NCBI GenBank assembly: GCA_025449435.1 | Contig: JANWJO010000190.1 | Coordinates: forward strand, 1 to 8,644 | Length of the DNA: 8,644 nt | Source of the DNA: Chloroflexota bacterium | GTDB taxonomy: Bacteria > Chloroflexota > UBA4733 | Reading direction: 5' to 3' | Notes under the pieces: model-generated | What the model saw: only the letters and a program-made list of their open reading frames with translations | What the model was told of the DNA's origin: nothing | Database searches by the model: none | Translations under genes and position numbers: made by a program | Shown: one piece after another, positions 1 through 6,326 of the stretch | Layout: every line of letters starts with the position of its first letter | Numbering within the stretch: the stretch's first letter is position 1

Positions 1-1627
1 GAATCGTACGAATTGACGAATCGTGGTGTGCGGTTGGGAACGCAGCGATGGCATACCAGTGCTCGATGACGCGTGAGCGCCCGCCGTCGGGCAACACGTG
101 CGCACAGCTGACCTTGTTCGCGGCGCGAAGGGCTCCCAACGCCGCGCTCATGTCTCTCGCCGCCACGTTGTTGCCCAATGTGCGAAACATGTCTGACCGC
201 GACATGCCCGAGCTGCCCGCTAGGACGAGTGCCTGGTACAGCCGGTCGCTGAGCCCATCGCCGCTGAGCGTGCCGAAGATGTGGCGCGCACTCTGCTCAC
301 AGTAGGTCCACACCGCGAGCGCCGCCGCCAGGTGCTCCTGGCAGATGAGCGCCGAGCAGTCCAGCAGGGCGTAGAGCATGGACAAGCGCAGCACGTGCGC
401 CTCCGCGCGGGCGGTCAAGGCGCCAAACAAGCCGCTGTGCTCTATGCTCAAGGCGTGGTAGGCCGCCGCCCAGCCGGCGCTGGCCTGCGCGTCGCGGCTG
501 AGCGTGCGTTCGTGCTCGCAGAACGACAGCGCCAGTTCCAGGCGCAGCACGAGGGGGTGCAGATCAGTTTCGGTGAGGTGGCCGCCATCGGGCAGTTCCT
601 TGGAGCGCTTCACGCACACCCAGAGGAAGCGGTTGCCAAAACCATTGCGGCCTTCCACCTCGGCCATGTGGCGCTGCAGCTCGTCGCGCGTGATGTGGCC
701 GATGATGGACACGTGGGGATGGGTGGCACGCGCAGGGGCGTTCTTGGTGAGGATGGCTAAGGGGCCGCCGTCCCAAGCGGTGCGCAAGATGGGCGAGAGG
801 GTGTTGGCGTCACGCGCGAGCACTTTGAGCGCGGCAGCGAACTCCCCCTCCACAATCAGCAGGCGCTTGTCGCTGCTTCCCGCCGGCTCGACCAGACGGC
901 CCTGCGCGGGCTGGGCGGGCTCGCTGGGGTCACGAATGTCCCAGATCAACCCTTCGCCGGATGACAGGCCCGACTTGATGCGGGTGCTGACCCAGCTTCC
1001 CCCAGCCGGACGCTGGAGCACAGCCTGGCGGGCTTCCACAGCGGTGAACAAGCGCAGGATGTGGCCCATGCTGGTGCCCTTGCGCGCTTTGGCCGTGTTT
1101 CCTACTACGCACACGAACTCGTTGACGCCGTGGCGGGTGCTCTCCACGAGCGTGTGCGGACCCCGCCCAGCGGCGTTGCCGAAGGCGACCAGGAACTGGA
1201 GCAAGATGGCGGCGCTATCGGCTTCCGTGTGGGGGTCCAGGCAGCGCACGACGTCGCCGGCCAGACCGTGGAAGGCAGCTGGGGCAAGCGGGCCGGGCCA
1301 GGGCGGGTCTTGCGGATCGGGGAGGGAAGGGGGCATGCTGACCCGGCTGGCGGCTTGCAGGACGCGGTCGCGTAGGCTGCGGAGCGCAGCTTCGAAGTGG
1401 GGGAGTTGGGCGACAGCAGCAGTGTCGGCGAGCACCACGGCGGCGAGGAACTCGACGCGCGCGATGGGTTCCGCTAGGCGCACCGGTGCTTCGTAGACGG
1501 TGTGGGTGTCGTGGCTGACGCAGACGCTGGCCAGCCCGGCGCTGCCGGGTGCTTCGAAGCTGCGCAGGCTGACCTGATAGGGGCCCACGCGCAGCATCGG
1601 CGCGGGCACGAGGGTGATGGTGGTCAT
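1..1627 (-). CDS. DUF3987-like P-loop ATPase / phage-type replicative helicase, 3' end outside the window
   Basis: Starting at the ATG at 1627-1625, this frame stays open for 542 codons to the window edge, so the C-terminus is missing. An SD-like AGGAAGGT lies about 7 bases upstream, and the ATG overlaps the primase stop as ATGA. Residues about 135-200 form the P-loop region, with a loop GNTAKARKGTS (176-186) that departs from the classic GxxxxGK[S/T] but resembles loops I know from phage and plasmid DUF3987-type proteins. A hydrophobic strand ending in acid, LLIVEGE (256-262), is the likely Walker B. VSIIGHIT (306-313) could be a sensor strand, and NRFLWV (332-337) may carry an arginine finger. 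Residues about 460-525 look like a winged helix, suggesting DNA binding. Inferred role: ATP-driven unwinding or loading at the origin, together with the primase encoded just upstream. No sequence search was possible, so the family name is from motif memory. Confidence 0.75.
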   Translation of the reverse strand, partial: MTTITLVPAPMLRVGPYQVSLRSFEAPGSAGLASVCVSHDTHTVYEAPVRLAEPIARVEFLAAVVLADTAAVAQLPHFEAALRSLRDRVLQAASRVSMPPSLPDPQDPPWPGPLAPAAFHGLAGDVVRCLDPHTEADSAAILLQFLVAFGNAAGRGPHTLVESTRHGVNEFVCVVGNTAKARKGTSMGHILRLFTAVEARQAVLQRPAGGSWVSTRIKSGLSSGEGLIWDIRDPSEPAQPAQGRLVEPAGSSDKRLLIVEGEFAAALKVLARDANTLSPILRTAWDGGPLAILTKNAPARATHPHVSIIGHITRDELQRHMAEVEGRNGFGNRFLWVCVKRSKELPDGGHLTETDLHPLVLRLELALSFCEHERTLSRDAQASAGWAAAYHALSIEHSGLFGALTARAEAHVLRLSMLYALLDCSALICQEHLAAALAVWTYCEQSARHIFGTLSGDGLSDRLYQALVLAGSSGMSRSDMFRTLGNNVAARDMSAALGALRAANKVSCAHVLPDGGRSRVIEHWYAIAAFPTAHHDSSIRTI

Positions 1628-2571
1628 CGTGCACCTTCCTGCCCTGCTGCTGGTCGCAGTTCGCGCACGCGCAAGCCGTCGGGCAGGATGGTCACCGGAC
1701 CCACCAGCTCGGCGGCACGCATGACGGTGCGCTGCCAGTAGTCGAACTTGGAGTGGCCGCGCTGGTAGGCGGCCATGCCGCGCGGCGACATCAGGATGAG
1801 CGCCAGTGCCTCTCCGGCCGTGCGCCCGGAGGCGATCAGCGCCGCAGCAGCAGCCGCGTCGGCTTCGCTGGGGCTTTTGTAGCCAGCTGCGCCGGTGCTG
1901 GCAAGGTGCTGCTGCACGCGCGGCCCCAATACCGCCCAGCTGCCGGTGGGCTGCACCGGCTGCAACTGGCGGTGGTCGCCGCGCGGCTGGGCGCTGGGTG
2001 GCAGGCCGTCGGGCGCCAAGCTGTGATGGAACTCCCGCACCGCGCTGCTGGAGAGGTGTACCCGCGCGGGGAGGCCGGGCCAGTGGTGGCCGGTCACGGT
2101 GAAGTAGCGCGCGCTGTTGTAGCACTCCCAGCCGTCGCGCTTGCGGCCTGGCAAAGGCGGCACGGTGGCGCGCGCTAGCACGTGCAAGCCGCTGCCGGAC
2201 GGGCTCAGCTCGGTGTAGGAGTCGATGCGCACCAGCCAGTCGCGTATGGCCCCGTCGGTGATGTCGCCGTCGTGGATGCAGTGATCGAAGTCCAGACCGG
2301 CCAGCGGCGGTGTGAGCACCAACCCGACGCCGGCAAACGCACCCGTGCGGTAGGCGCGCCACACATCGCTCCAGGGCGACCAGTACACCGCGTTGGTGGT
2401 GCTAGCCACCGCACCGGTGGGCGTGTACGGGCGTTTGACCCAGCGCACGCCGTTCCACTCTGCGCGCCACAGCACCCACTGGCTGAGTGCGCGCAGCTCG
2501 GTAGGGATAGCATCGGGTAGCACCTTCAGGTACGCCGGCGGCGGGAACCAGCCGCTGTGTCCAGCACTCAC
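1624..2571 (-). CDS. NrS-1-like primase-polymerase (archaeo-eukaryotic primase superfamily)
   Basis: This 315-residue protein has the layout of phage NrS-1-type PrimPol proteins, which make primers and extend DNA for an element's own replication. The N-terminal part has WVLWRAEW (32-39), a KRPYTPTG segment and ASTTN (56-60), which are typical of the family. Motif I is GLDFDHC (92-98), with metal-binding D94 and D96. Motif II is SPSGSGLH (123-130), with H130. Motif III is RYFTVTG (155-161). A proline-rich linker (about 188-215) leads to a helical C-terminal domain starting at KSPSEAD (232-238), like the C-terminal part of these primases. The start is a GTG at 2571-2569 that overlaps the stop of the HTH gene as GTGA, with GAGG about 6 bases upstream. 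The stop overlaps the next gene as ATGA, so all three genes are probably translated from one message. The catalytic set looks intact. Confidence 0.85.
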   Translation of the reverse strand: MSAGHSGWFPPPAYLKVLPDAIPTELRALSQWVLWRAEWNGVRWVKRPYTPTGAVASTTNAVYWSPWSDVWRAYRTGAFAGVGLVLTPPLAGLDFDHCIHDGDITDGAIRDWLVRIDSYTELSPSGSGLHVLARATVPPLPGRKRDGWECYNSARYFTVTGHHWPGLPARVHLSSSAVREFHHSLAPDGLPPSAQPRGDHRQLQPVQPTGSWAVLGPRVQQHLASTGAAGYKSPSEADAAAAAALIASGRTAGEALALILMSPRGMAAYQRGHSKFDYWQRTVMRAAELVGPVTILPDGLRVRELRPAAGQEGAR

Positions 2572-2813
2572 CGCTCACCTCGCTGCACCAGTCGCAACGC
2601 AGGTGTGTCACCAGCAGCCACCAGGGCGTAGAGTTCCTCGGCGGTGCAGTCCAGCGCCGTCGCGACCCGTCGGGCGAGGTCCGGCGGTGGCGGGAAGCGT
2701 CGCGGGTGCTCCAAGCTGCGCCATTGCCAGTAAGTGACACCGGCGTGCATGGCGGCTTGGGCCACACTCCACCTCTTGGCGATGCGCTGGGTACGGATAA
2801 ACTGGGCGAACAT
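2568..2813 (-). CDS. XRE/Cro-type HTH DNA-binding regulator
   Basis: This 81-residue protein consists almost entirely of one helix-turn-helix domain (about residues 3-65). The pattern is FIRTQRIAKRWSVAQAA, then HAGVTYWQWRSLEHP as the recognition segment, then DLARRVATALDCTAEELY, the usual last helix of XRE/Cro domains. A short charged tail ends in QRGER. I chose the ATG at 2813-2811 because AGAGGT sits 7 bases upstream. An alternative GTG at 2843 adds ten residues but lies directly after an in-frame stop. It is the first gene of the cassette and overlaps the primase gene by GTGA. A repressor of its own operon is the likely role, and a palindrome about 70 bp upstream is a candidate binding site. 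It could instead be an excisionase-like or copy-control factor. Confidence 0.75.
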   Translation of the reverse strand: MFAQFIRTQRIAKRWSVAQAAMHAGVTYWQWRSLEHPRRFPPPPDLARRVATALDCTAEELYALVAAGDTPALRLVQRGER

Positions 2814-2820
2814 GCTGGCA

Positions 2821-2826
2821 ACCTCT
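2821..2826 (-). promoter_or_regulatory. Ribosome binding site deciding the HTH gene start
   Basis: On the minus strand this reads AGAGGT, preceded by GGAA, and lies 7 bases before the ATG at 2813. It favours this ATG over the in-frame GTG at 2843. Confidence 0.6.
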
Positions 2827-2880
2827 TTCCTGGCTTCCTCCACCTAGAGATCGGTGGCGTTGCGCTCGATGCGCGATCCA

Positions 2881-2896
2881 CCTGATCTATATCAGG
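2881..2896. promoter_or_regulatory. Palindromic candidate operator/promoter of the HTH-primase operon
   Basis: CCTGAT-CTAT-ATCAGG is an inverted repeat with perfect 6-bp arms. On the minus strand the spacer region reads TATAGAT, a fair -10 hexamer directed toward the HTH gene about 70 bp away. No convincing -35 is visible at 17 bp. A small palindrome overlapping a -10 and lying just ahead of an XRE gene is the usual arrangement for autorepression. The symmetry is seen directly; the regulatory role is inferred. Confidence 0.4.
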
Positions 2897-2938
2897 GCAA
2901 AACGCCCACAATGCACACAAACGCCCAAACCAACCCAC

Positions 2939-3027
2939 GACCTTTCCCCCCACCCCTCCCCTGAAGTGGGAGGGGAGCAGTAGCGGACCTCTCCCCCCAC
3001 CCCTCCCCTGAAGTGGGAGGGGAGCAG
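2939..3027 (+). repeat. Tandem pair of 42-bp palindromic C/G repeats
   Basis: Two 42-bp copies (2939-2980 and 2986-3027) differ at one base and are spaced at a 47-bp period. Each contains a perfect 8-bp hairpin, CCCCTCCC-CTGAAGT-GGGAGGGG (arms 2953-2960/2968-2975 and 3000-3007/3015-3022), followed by AGCAG. There is no T-tract, so they do not look like intrinsic terminators. They lie between divergent genes, where no transcript end is expected from either side. Confidence 0.85.
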
Positions 3028-3063
3028 GCACGCGGGACGAAGTTTGTACGCATCCAGCAGCCC

Positions 3064-3086
3064 GTCCCCCCCTGCCAAGGGGGGAC
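3064..3086. repeat. GTCCCCCC/GGGGGGAC hairpin
   Basis: Perfect 8-bp arms (3064-3071 and 3079-3086) flank a 7-base loop. The same arms occur at 6212-6231 in the other divergent gap. The hairpin is followed by CGGGTGCCCCTTGGGCGTG (3087-3105), which recurs with two changes at 3137-3155. This suggests a second repeat family mixed into the cluster. Confidence 0.75.
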
Positions 3087-3119
3087 CGGGTGCCCCTTGG
3101 GCGTGGGGTTGTGGTTACG

Positions 3120-3185
3120 GACCTCTCCCCCAGCGCCGGGTGCCCTTTGGGCATGCACCCGTCCCCTAAAGAGGGAGGGGAGTAG
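3120..3185 (+). repeat. Interrupted copy of the 42-bp repeat with an internal hairpin
   Basis: The left part GACCTCTCCCCCA (3120-3132) and the right part from TCCCCTAAAG to GGGGAGTAG (3162-3185) match the two halves of the repeat at 2986. In place of a few C residues there are 29 bp (3133-3161), which include perfect 7-bp arms CGGGTGC (3137-3143) and GCACCCG (3155-3161). It looks like one short palindrome inserted in another. Confidence 0.65.
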
Positions 3186-3218
3186 ACACGTCACACCTGG
3201 TCGCTGGCATGGACACCA

Positions 3219-3304
3219 CTCCCACTTTAGGGGAGGGTTAGAGGGAGAGGTTCCCATCGTTCACCCCTCCCTCTTTAGGGGAGGGGGAAGGGGGAGAGGT
3301 TCCC
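3219..3304 (-). repeat. Two inverted-orientation copies of the C/G palindromic repeat
   Basis: The copies at 3219-3255 and 3267-3304 both read CTCCC, two or three bases, then TTTAGGGGAGGG, and both end GGGAGAGGTTCCC. They correspond to the reverse complement of the units at 2939-3027, so the cluster has forward copies on the left and reverse copies on the right. The last copy ends 50 bp before the aldo/keto reductase start. TATGCT (3305-3310), directly after it, is a weak -10 candidate for that gene. Confidence 0.75.
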
Positions 3305-3354
3305 TATGCTATCCTCGCCGCCAAGCCGGGCCAGACCAGAAAGGCAGACGTCGT

Positions 3355-4320
3355 ATGGAACATCGAACGTTGGGAAAATCAGGCGTTCAGGTGTCAGCAA
3401 TGGGCTTTGGCGCCCAGCCCATTGGCGGCAACATCTGGATGGGCGAATGGCGAGGCTACAGCCGCGCCGACGATGCCGAGTCGTTGCGCACCTTGCAGCG
3501 TGCCTTCGAACTAGGTGTCAACTTCATCGACACATCCGACATGTATGGCGCCGGCCGCAGCGAAACGGTCGTCGGCAAGGCCATACAAGGTCGCCGCGAC
3601 AGCGTGGTGGTGGCAACCAAAGGCTCTAACGTCCACGATTACGGCCGGATGTACGCCGATGTGTCCTACCACCACCTGGTGGCGGCGTGTCACCGCAGTC
3701 TCAAGCGCCTCGCCACCGACTACATCGATCTGTACTTCATCCACACCGCCAGCTTTGATGCGCGCGAAGAGGACGGCATTCGTCGTGCGCTCGACGAGCT
3801 TCGCCAGGAGGGCAGCATTCGCCTGGCCGGCGTGTCCATCGCCACCAACCTGGACAAGGGCATACAGCTCATCCGCGCCGGTTGGGTGGACGCCCTGATG
3901 ATCTACTTCAACATGTTCTATCAGCAGGCGGCGCGGCAACTGCTGCCGCTGGCAGCCGAACATGGCACTGGTATCGTGTCTGCCGTGCCATTCTCCTGGG
4001 GCGTCCTCACCGGCAAATACACCAGCGCCGAACAGGTGCCCGACGACGACGTGCGCAAGGCTCGCGTGGCCAACGCCGCCACCGGCGGCGGACTGTACCC
4101 GTCGCTAGAGCAGGTCGACGAGATCAAACACATGGTCGAACCCTCCGGCATGTCGTTGGTGGCGGCCGCGCTGCAGTTTGTCCTTGCGCATCCGGCAGTC
4201 TCCACTGTCGTGCCTGGGGCGCGTACCGTCGAACAACTCGAGCAAAACGTCGCAGCGGTGAATGGCCCGCCACTCCCGCCGAGCGTGTACAGCCAGCTCG
4301 TCCAGCGGTTTGGCAGCTAG
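3355..4320 (+). CDS. Aldo/keto reductase (KCNAB/YghZ-like group)
   Basis: This is a 321-residue soluble NADPH-dependent oxidoreductase of usual AKR length. It starts MEHRTLGKSGVQVSAMGFG, the typical first strand of the barrel in this subgroup. The catalytic tetrad is complete: D59 and Y64 in FIDTSDMYG, K89 in VVATKG, and H130 in DLYFIHTA. The cofactor end is also present, with VVPGARTVEQLEQNV near residues 295-310. The substrate cannot be read from sequence; aldehydes or sugar-derived carbonyls are usual for the family. The open frame continues 114 codons upstream through the palindromic repeats, but that part is low-complexity repeat translation. Family alignment starts at this ATG, which has only a weak AAGG 10 bases before it. 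The gene is divergent from the HTH cassette and convergent with the SulP gene, ending 22 bp from its stop, so it is probably transcribed alone. Confidence 0.93.
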   Translation: MEHRTLGKSGVQVSAMGFGAQPIGGNIWMGEWRGYSRADDAESLRTLQRAFELGVNFIDTSDMYGAGRSETVVGKAIQGRRDSVVVATKGSNVHDYGRMYADVSYHHLVAACHRSLKRLATDYIDLYFIHTASFDAREEDGIRRALDELRQEGSIRLAGVSIATNLDKGIQLIRAGWVDALMIYFNMFYQQAARQLLPLAAEHGTGIVSAVPFSWGVLTGKYTSAEQVPDDDVRKARVANAATGGGLYPSLEQVDEIKHMVEPSGMSLVAAALQFVLAHPAVSTVVPGARTVEQLEQNVAAVNGPPLPPSVYSQLVQRFGS

Positions 4321-4342
4321 CGCCATCCCTGGAAGTGACAGG

Positions 4343-6055
4343 CTACGCCTCAGGAGCCGGAGCTGAAGGCTGGAGTAACGTGCTCACCGCCGCCTGGATG
4401 GTCGGATAGGTTCGGACGCCATCACTCGGCGTAAGAATGCCCCGGCGCAGCAGCTCGGGTACCACATCGTTCCCTTGCGCCACGGCCACCGCGATGCCCC
4501 GCCGCACCAGCCAGTGCAGATTTGCCTGCAACACCAGTCCGGCGGTGTAGTCCACGTTGGACACGCTCACCAGATCAAGCACCAGCCAGCGCACTCGATG
4601 CGGTGCCCGTTCGACCATGGCCCGTAACCGGTCAGAAAAGTAGCCGGCGTTAGCGAAGAACAGCGGGGCATCGAAGCGATACACCAGCAGCCCATCAGCC
4701 GACTCCAGACCAGGTGCAGCTCGTTGTGCCTTCCAACCCGTCCCATCGCGCACGAGCAGCGTGTCCACAGGATGATATTCCTGGCGTAAGTGATCGAGGA
4801 TAGAGAGCCCGATGGCAATGAACAGGCCGCGTTCCACACCAGCCACGATCACCGCGACCATGGTGCCGGCCGCCACCAGGAAGGTGAGACGGTGGGTGAC
4901 ATAAATGTTGCGCATGGAGCGCACATCAACCAGTCGCACGCCGAAATAGGCCACGAGGGCCGCGAGCACGGCCAGCGGCAGTTGCGCGATCAGTTCCGTA
5001 CCAAACTGCAACACCACGACCGTGGCGAGCGCTGCTACCAGCGACGTGACCTGCGTTCGGCCACCTGCTGCGTCGACCAGGGCTGTCTTCGTAGGGCTGC
5101 CGTTGACGACAAAACTGGCGCTGAAAGCTGCACCGATATTGGCTAGCGCCAGACCGACCAGGTCGCGACCCTCATCAAACGGTTCGTCGTGGCGTTGGGC
5201 GAATCGCCTACTGGTGGCTGCACTTTGAGCTAGGACCACAAGAAACAGCGACACCGACAGCGGAAACAGGAATTCGGCATCAGCCCCCGACACTGGTGGC
5301 ACGCTCCACGCGGGCAGGCCGACTCGAACGGCTCCCACCAGTGCCACACCGCGCTGCCCAAAGCCCAAGAGATAGCTCGCCGCGATGGCCAGTACGACCA
5401 CCATCAACATGCCCGGCAGGCGCGGTGTAAAGCGCTCGCTCAGCAGCAAAAAGGCGAACACGCTGCAACTCACGATGAGTGTGGGCACGTGAACACCTGC
5501 GAGCTGGCTTACTAACTCGACCATGCGGGGGAGCACATCGTGGCTCGCCACGCTGAGACCCACGGCGGCTGGCAGCTGCGCTGCGACCAGCCCGACGCCA
5601 ACGCCACTCAAGAATCCCACCAGGACGGTCTGCGACAGAAAGTCAGCGAGAAAGCCCAGGCGGGCGATGCGCGCGAACAGCAGCAACACGCCGGTGATCA
5701 GCGCGGCTTCGCCTGCCAGGTCCATCCAGCGCACCGACGCGGGCTCGGCTACGCTTACGAGGCCCGCAAACAGGATGGCCGCCGTGGCTGAGTCGGCGCC
5801 CACCGACAGCCGCCGCGAGCCGCCAACCCATGCGAAGGCGATCAAGGGCAAAAGAGCGGTATAGATGCCGGCGACCACCGGCGCTCCGGCGATCGTCGCG
5901 ACCCCCATTCCCACCGGGATCGCGACGGCAGCGAGTGTGAGCCCAGCGAGCACGTCGGCAGGCAACCAGGTGCGATCGTAGTCCACCACAGCGCGCGGGC
6001 GAGTAGCTTCTACAACGTGTTGAATGCGCGCGCCAAGCCCCGAGCGCCCAGTCAT
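4343..6055 (-). CDS. SulP-family anion transporter with STAS domain
   Basis: This 570-residue inner-membrane protein has the complete SulP layout. A cytoplasmic N-terminus is followed by RTWLPADVLAGLTLAAVAIP (28-47), the family's entry helix. Then come GGSRRLSVGADSATAAI (78-94), a conserved substrate-site helix, and about 12-14 hydrophobic segments up to residue 420. GSPTKTALVDAAGGRTQVTS (319-338) matches the conserved GS-x-SRTA-x-AGGRTQ loop. Residues about 450-560 are a STAS domain, with LVLDLVSVSNVDYTAGL (491-507). T504 lies where STAS domains often carry a phosphorylatable Ser/Thr. Family substrates include sulfate, bicarbonate and dicarboxylates; nothing here, such as a carbonic anhydrase fusion or sulfur genes next door, decides among them. 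The ATG at 6055 has GAGGTG 4 bases upstream. It is a single gene, convergent with the reductase and divergent from folP. Confidence 0.93.
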   Translation of the reverse strand: MTGRSGLGARIQHVVEATRPRAVVDYDRTWLPADVLAGLTLAAVAIPVGMGVATIAGAPVVAGIYTALLPLIAFAWVGGSRRLSVGADSATAAILFAGLVSVAEPASVRWMDLAGEAALITGVLLLFARIARLGFLADFLSQTVLVGFLSGVGVGLVAAQLPAAVGLSVASHDVLPRMVELVSQLAGVHVPTLIVSCSVFAFLLLSERFTPRLPGMLMVVVLAIAASYLLGFGQRGVALVGAVRVGLPAWSVPPVSGADAEFLFPLSVSLFLVVLAQSAATSRRFAQRHDEPFDEGRDLVGLALANIGAAFSASFVVNGSPTKTALVDAAGGRTQVTSLVAALATVVVLQFGTELIAQLPLAVLAALVAYFGVRLVDVRSMRNIYVTHRLTFLVAAGTMVAVIVAGVERGLFIAIGLSILDHLRQEYHPVDTLLVRDGTGWKAQRAAPGLESADGLLVYRFDAPLFFANAGYFSDRLRAMVERAPHRVRWLVLDLVSVSNVDYTAGLVLQANLHWLVRRGIAVAVAQGNDVVPELLRRGILTPSDGVRTYPTIQAAVSTLLQPSAPAPEA

Positions 6056-6099
6056 CCAACACCTCGCATCGCACCGCTCGATCCGGCTAGTATCGATGG

Positions 6100-6105
6100 T
6101 TATAC
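6100..6105 (-). promoter_or_regulatory. Candidate -10 of the SulP promoter
   Basis: The minus strand reads TATAAC, 44 bases upstream of the SulP ATG. No good -35 lies at 17 bp; TTGCGA is too close. The plus strand gives TATACT at 6101-6106, so a divergent promoter is possible but weak. Confidence 0.25.
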
Positions 6106-6187
6106 TGTGCAGTCACTCGCAACCGCAGATTCGTTAGGCACGCATCACCACGCACGGCTTCGACAGGGTGCAGATCGTGCCACCTGG

Positions 6188-6231
6188 CGTTGCGCACGCA
6201 CCCGGCGCAACGTCCCCCCCAACGGGGGGAC
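6188..6231. repeat. Twin abutting hairpins in the sulP-folP gap
   Basis: The first hairpin has perfect 8-bp arms CGTTGCGC (6188-6195) and GCGCAACG (6205-6212) around a 9-base loop. The second starts on its last base: GTCCCCCC (6212-6219), CAAC, GGGGGGAC (6224-6231). The second stem is identical to the one at 3064-3086. Neither is followed by a T-tract. Apart from these and weak promoter hexamers, I see nothing else in 6056-6326. Confidence 0.75.
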
Positions 6232-6280
6232 GACAGGGGGGATCGCCCTTCGTACGCCGAGCTAACGAGCGCACTGCTGA

Positions 6281-6310
6281 TTGACGGGTGACAGCGCGAC
6301 CCAGTAGCAT
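6281..6310 (+). promoter_or_regulatory. Candidate promoter of folP-folK
   Basis: TTGACG (6281-6286; 5 of 6 to the -35 consensus) and TAGCAT (6305-6310; 4 of 6 to the -10) are 18 bp apart. Transcription would begin about 10 bases before the ATG at 6327. That would give a nearly leaderless message and would fit the lack of an SD there. The match is modest and could be chance. Confidence 0.3.
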
Positions 6311-6326
6311 CGTGGTCAGTGGCCAG

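Noticed and set aside
504..1496. Long plus-strand open frame opposite the ATPase gene
   Set aside because: Its Ser/Arg-rich sequence shows no domain, while the minus strand has a motif-bearing frame coupled to the primase. High GC commonly creates such shadows.
2887..3257. Short minus-strand frames across the repeat cluster
   Set aside because: They encode repeated PTSGEGWGER-like strings that come from the DNA repeats; no start signal or domain is seen.
3278..3300. G-quadruplex
   Set aside because: Only three G runs of four or more occur, the fourth being GAGG, so it is at best a weak two-tetrad candidate.
2939..3304. CRISPR array
   Set aside because: The copies are unequal, point in both directions and have no regular unique spacers; no cas genes are visible.
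3013..3354. 114-codon N-terminal extension of the aldo/keto reductase frame
   Set aside because: It translates the palindromic repeats into low-complexity Pro/Gly/Arg sequence, and the family fold begins at the ATG at 3355.
4321..4342. Bidirectional terminator between the convergent reductase and SulP genes
   Set aside because: The 22-bp gap has no stable stem or T-tract on either strand.
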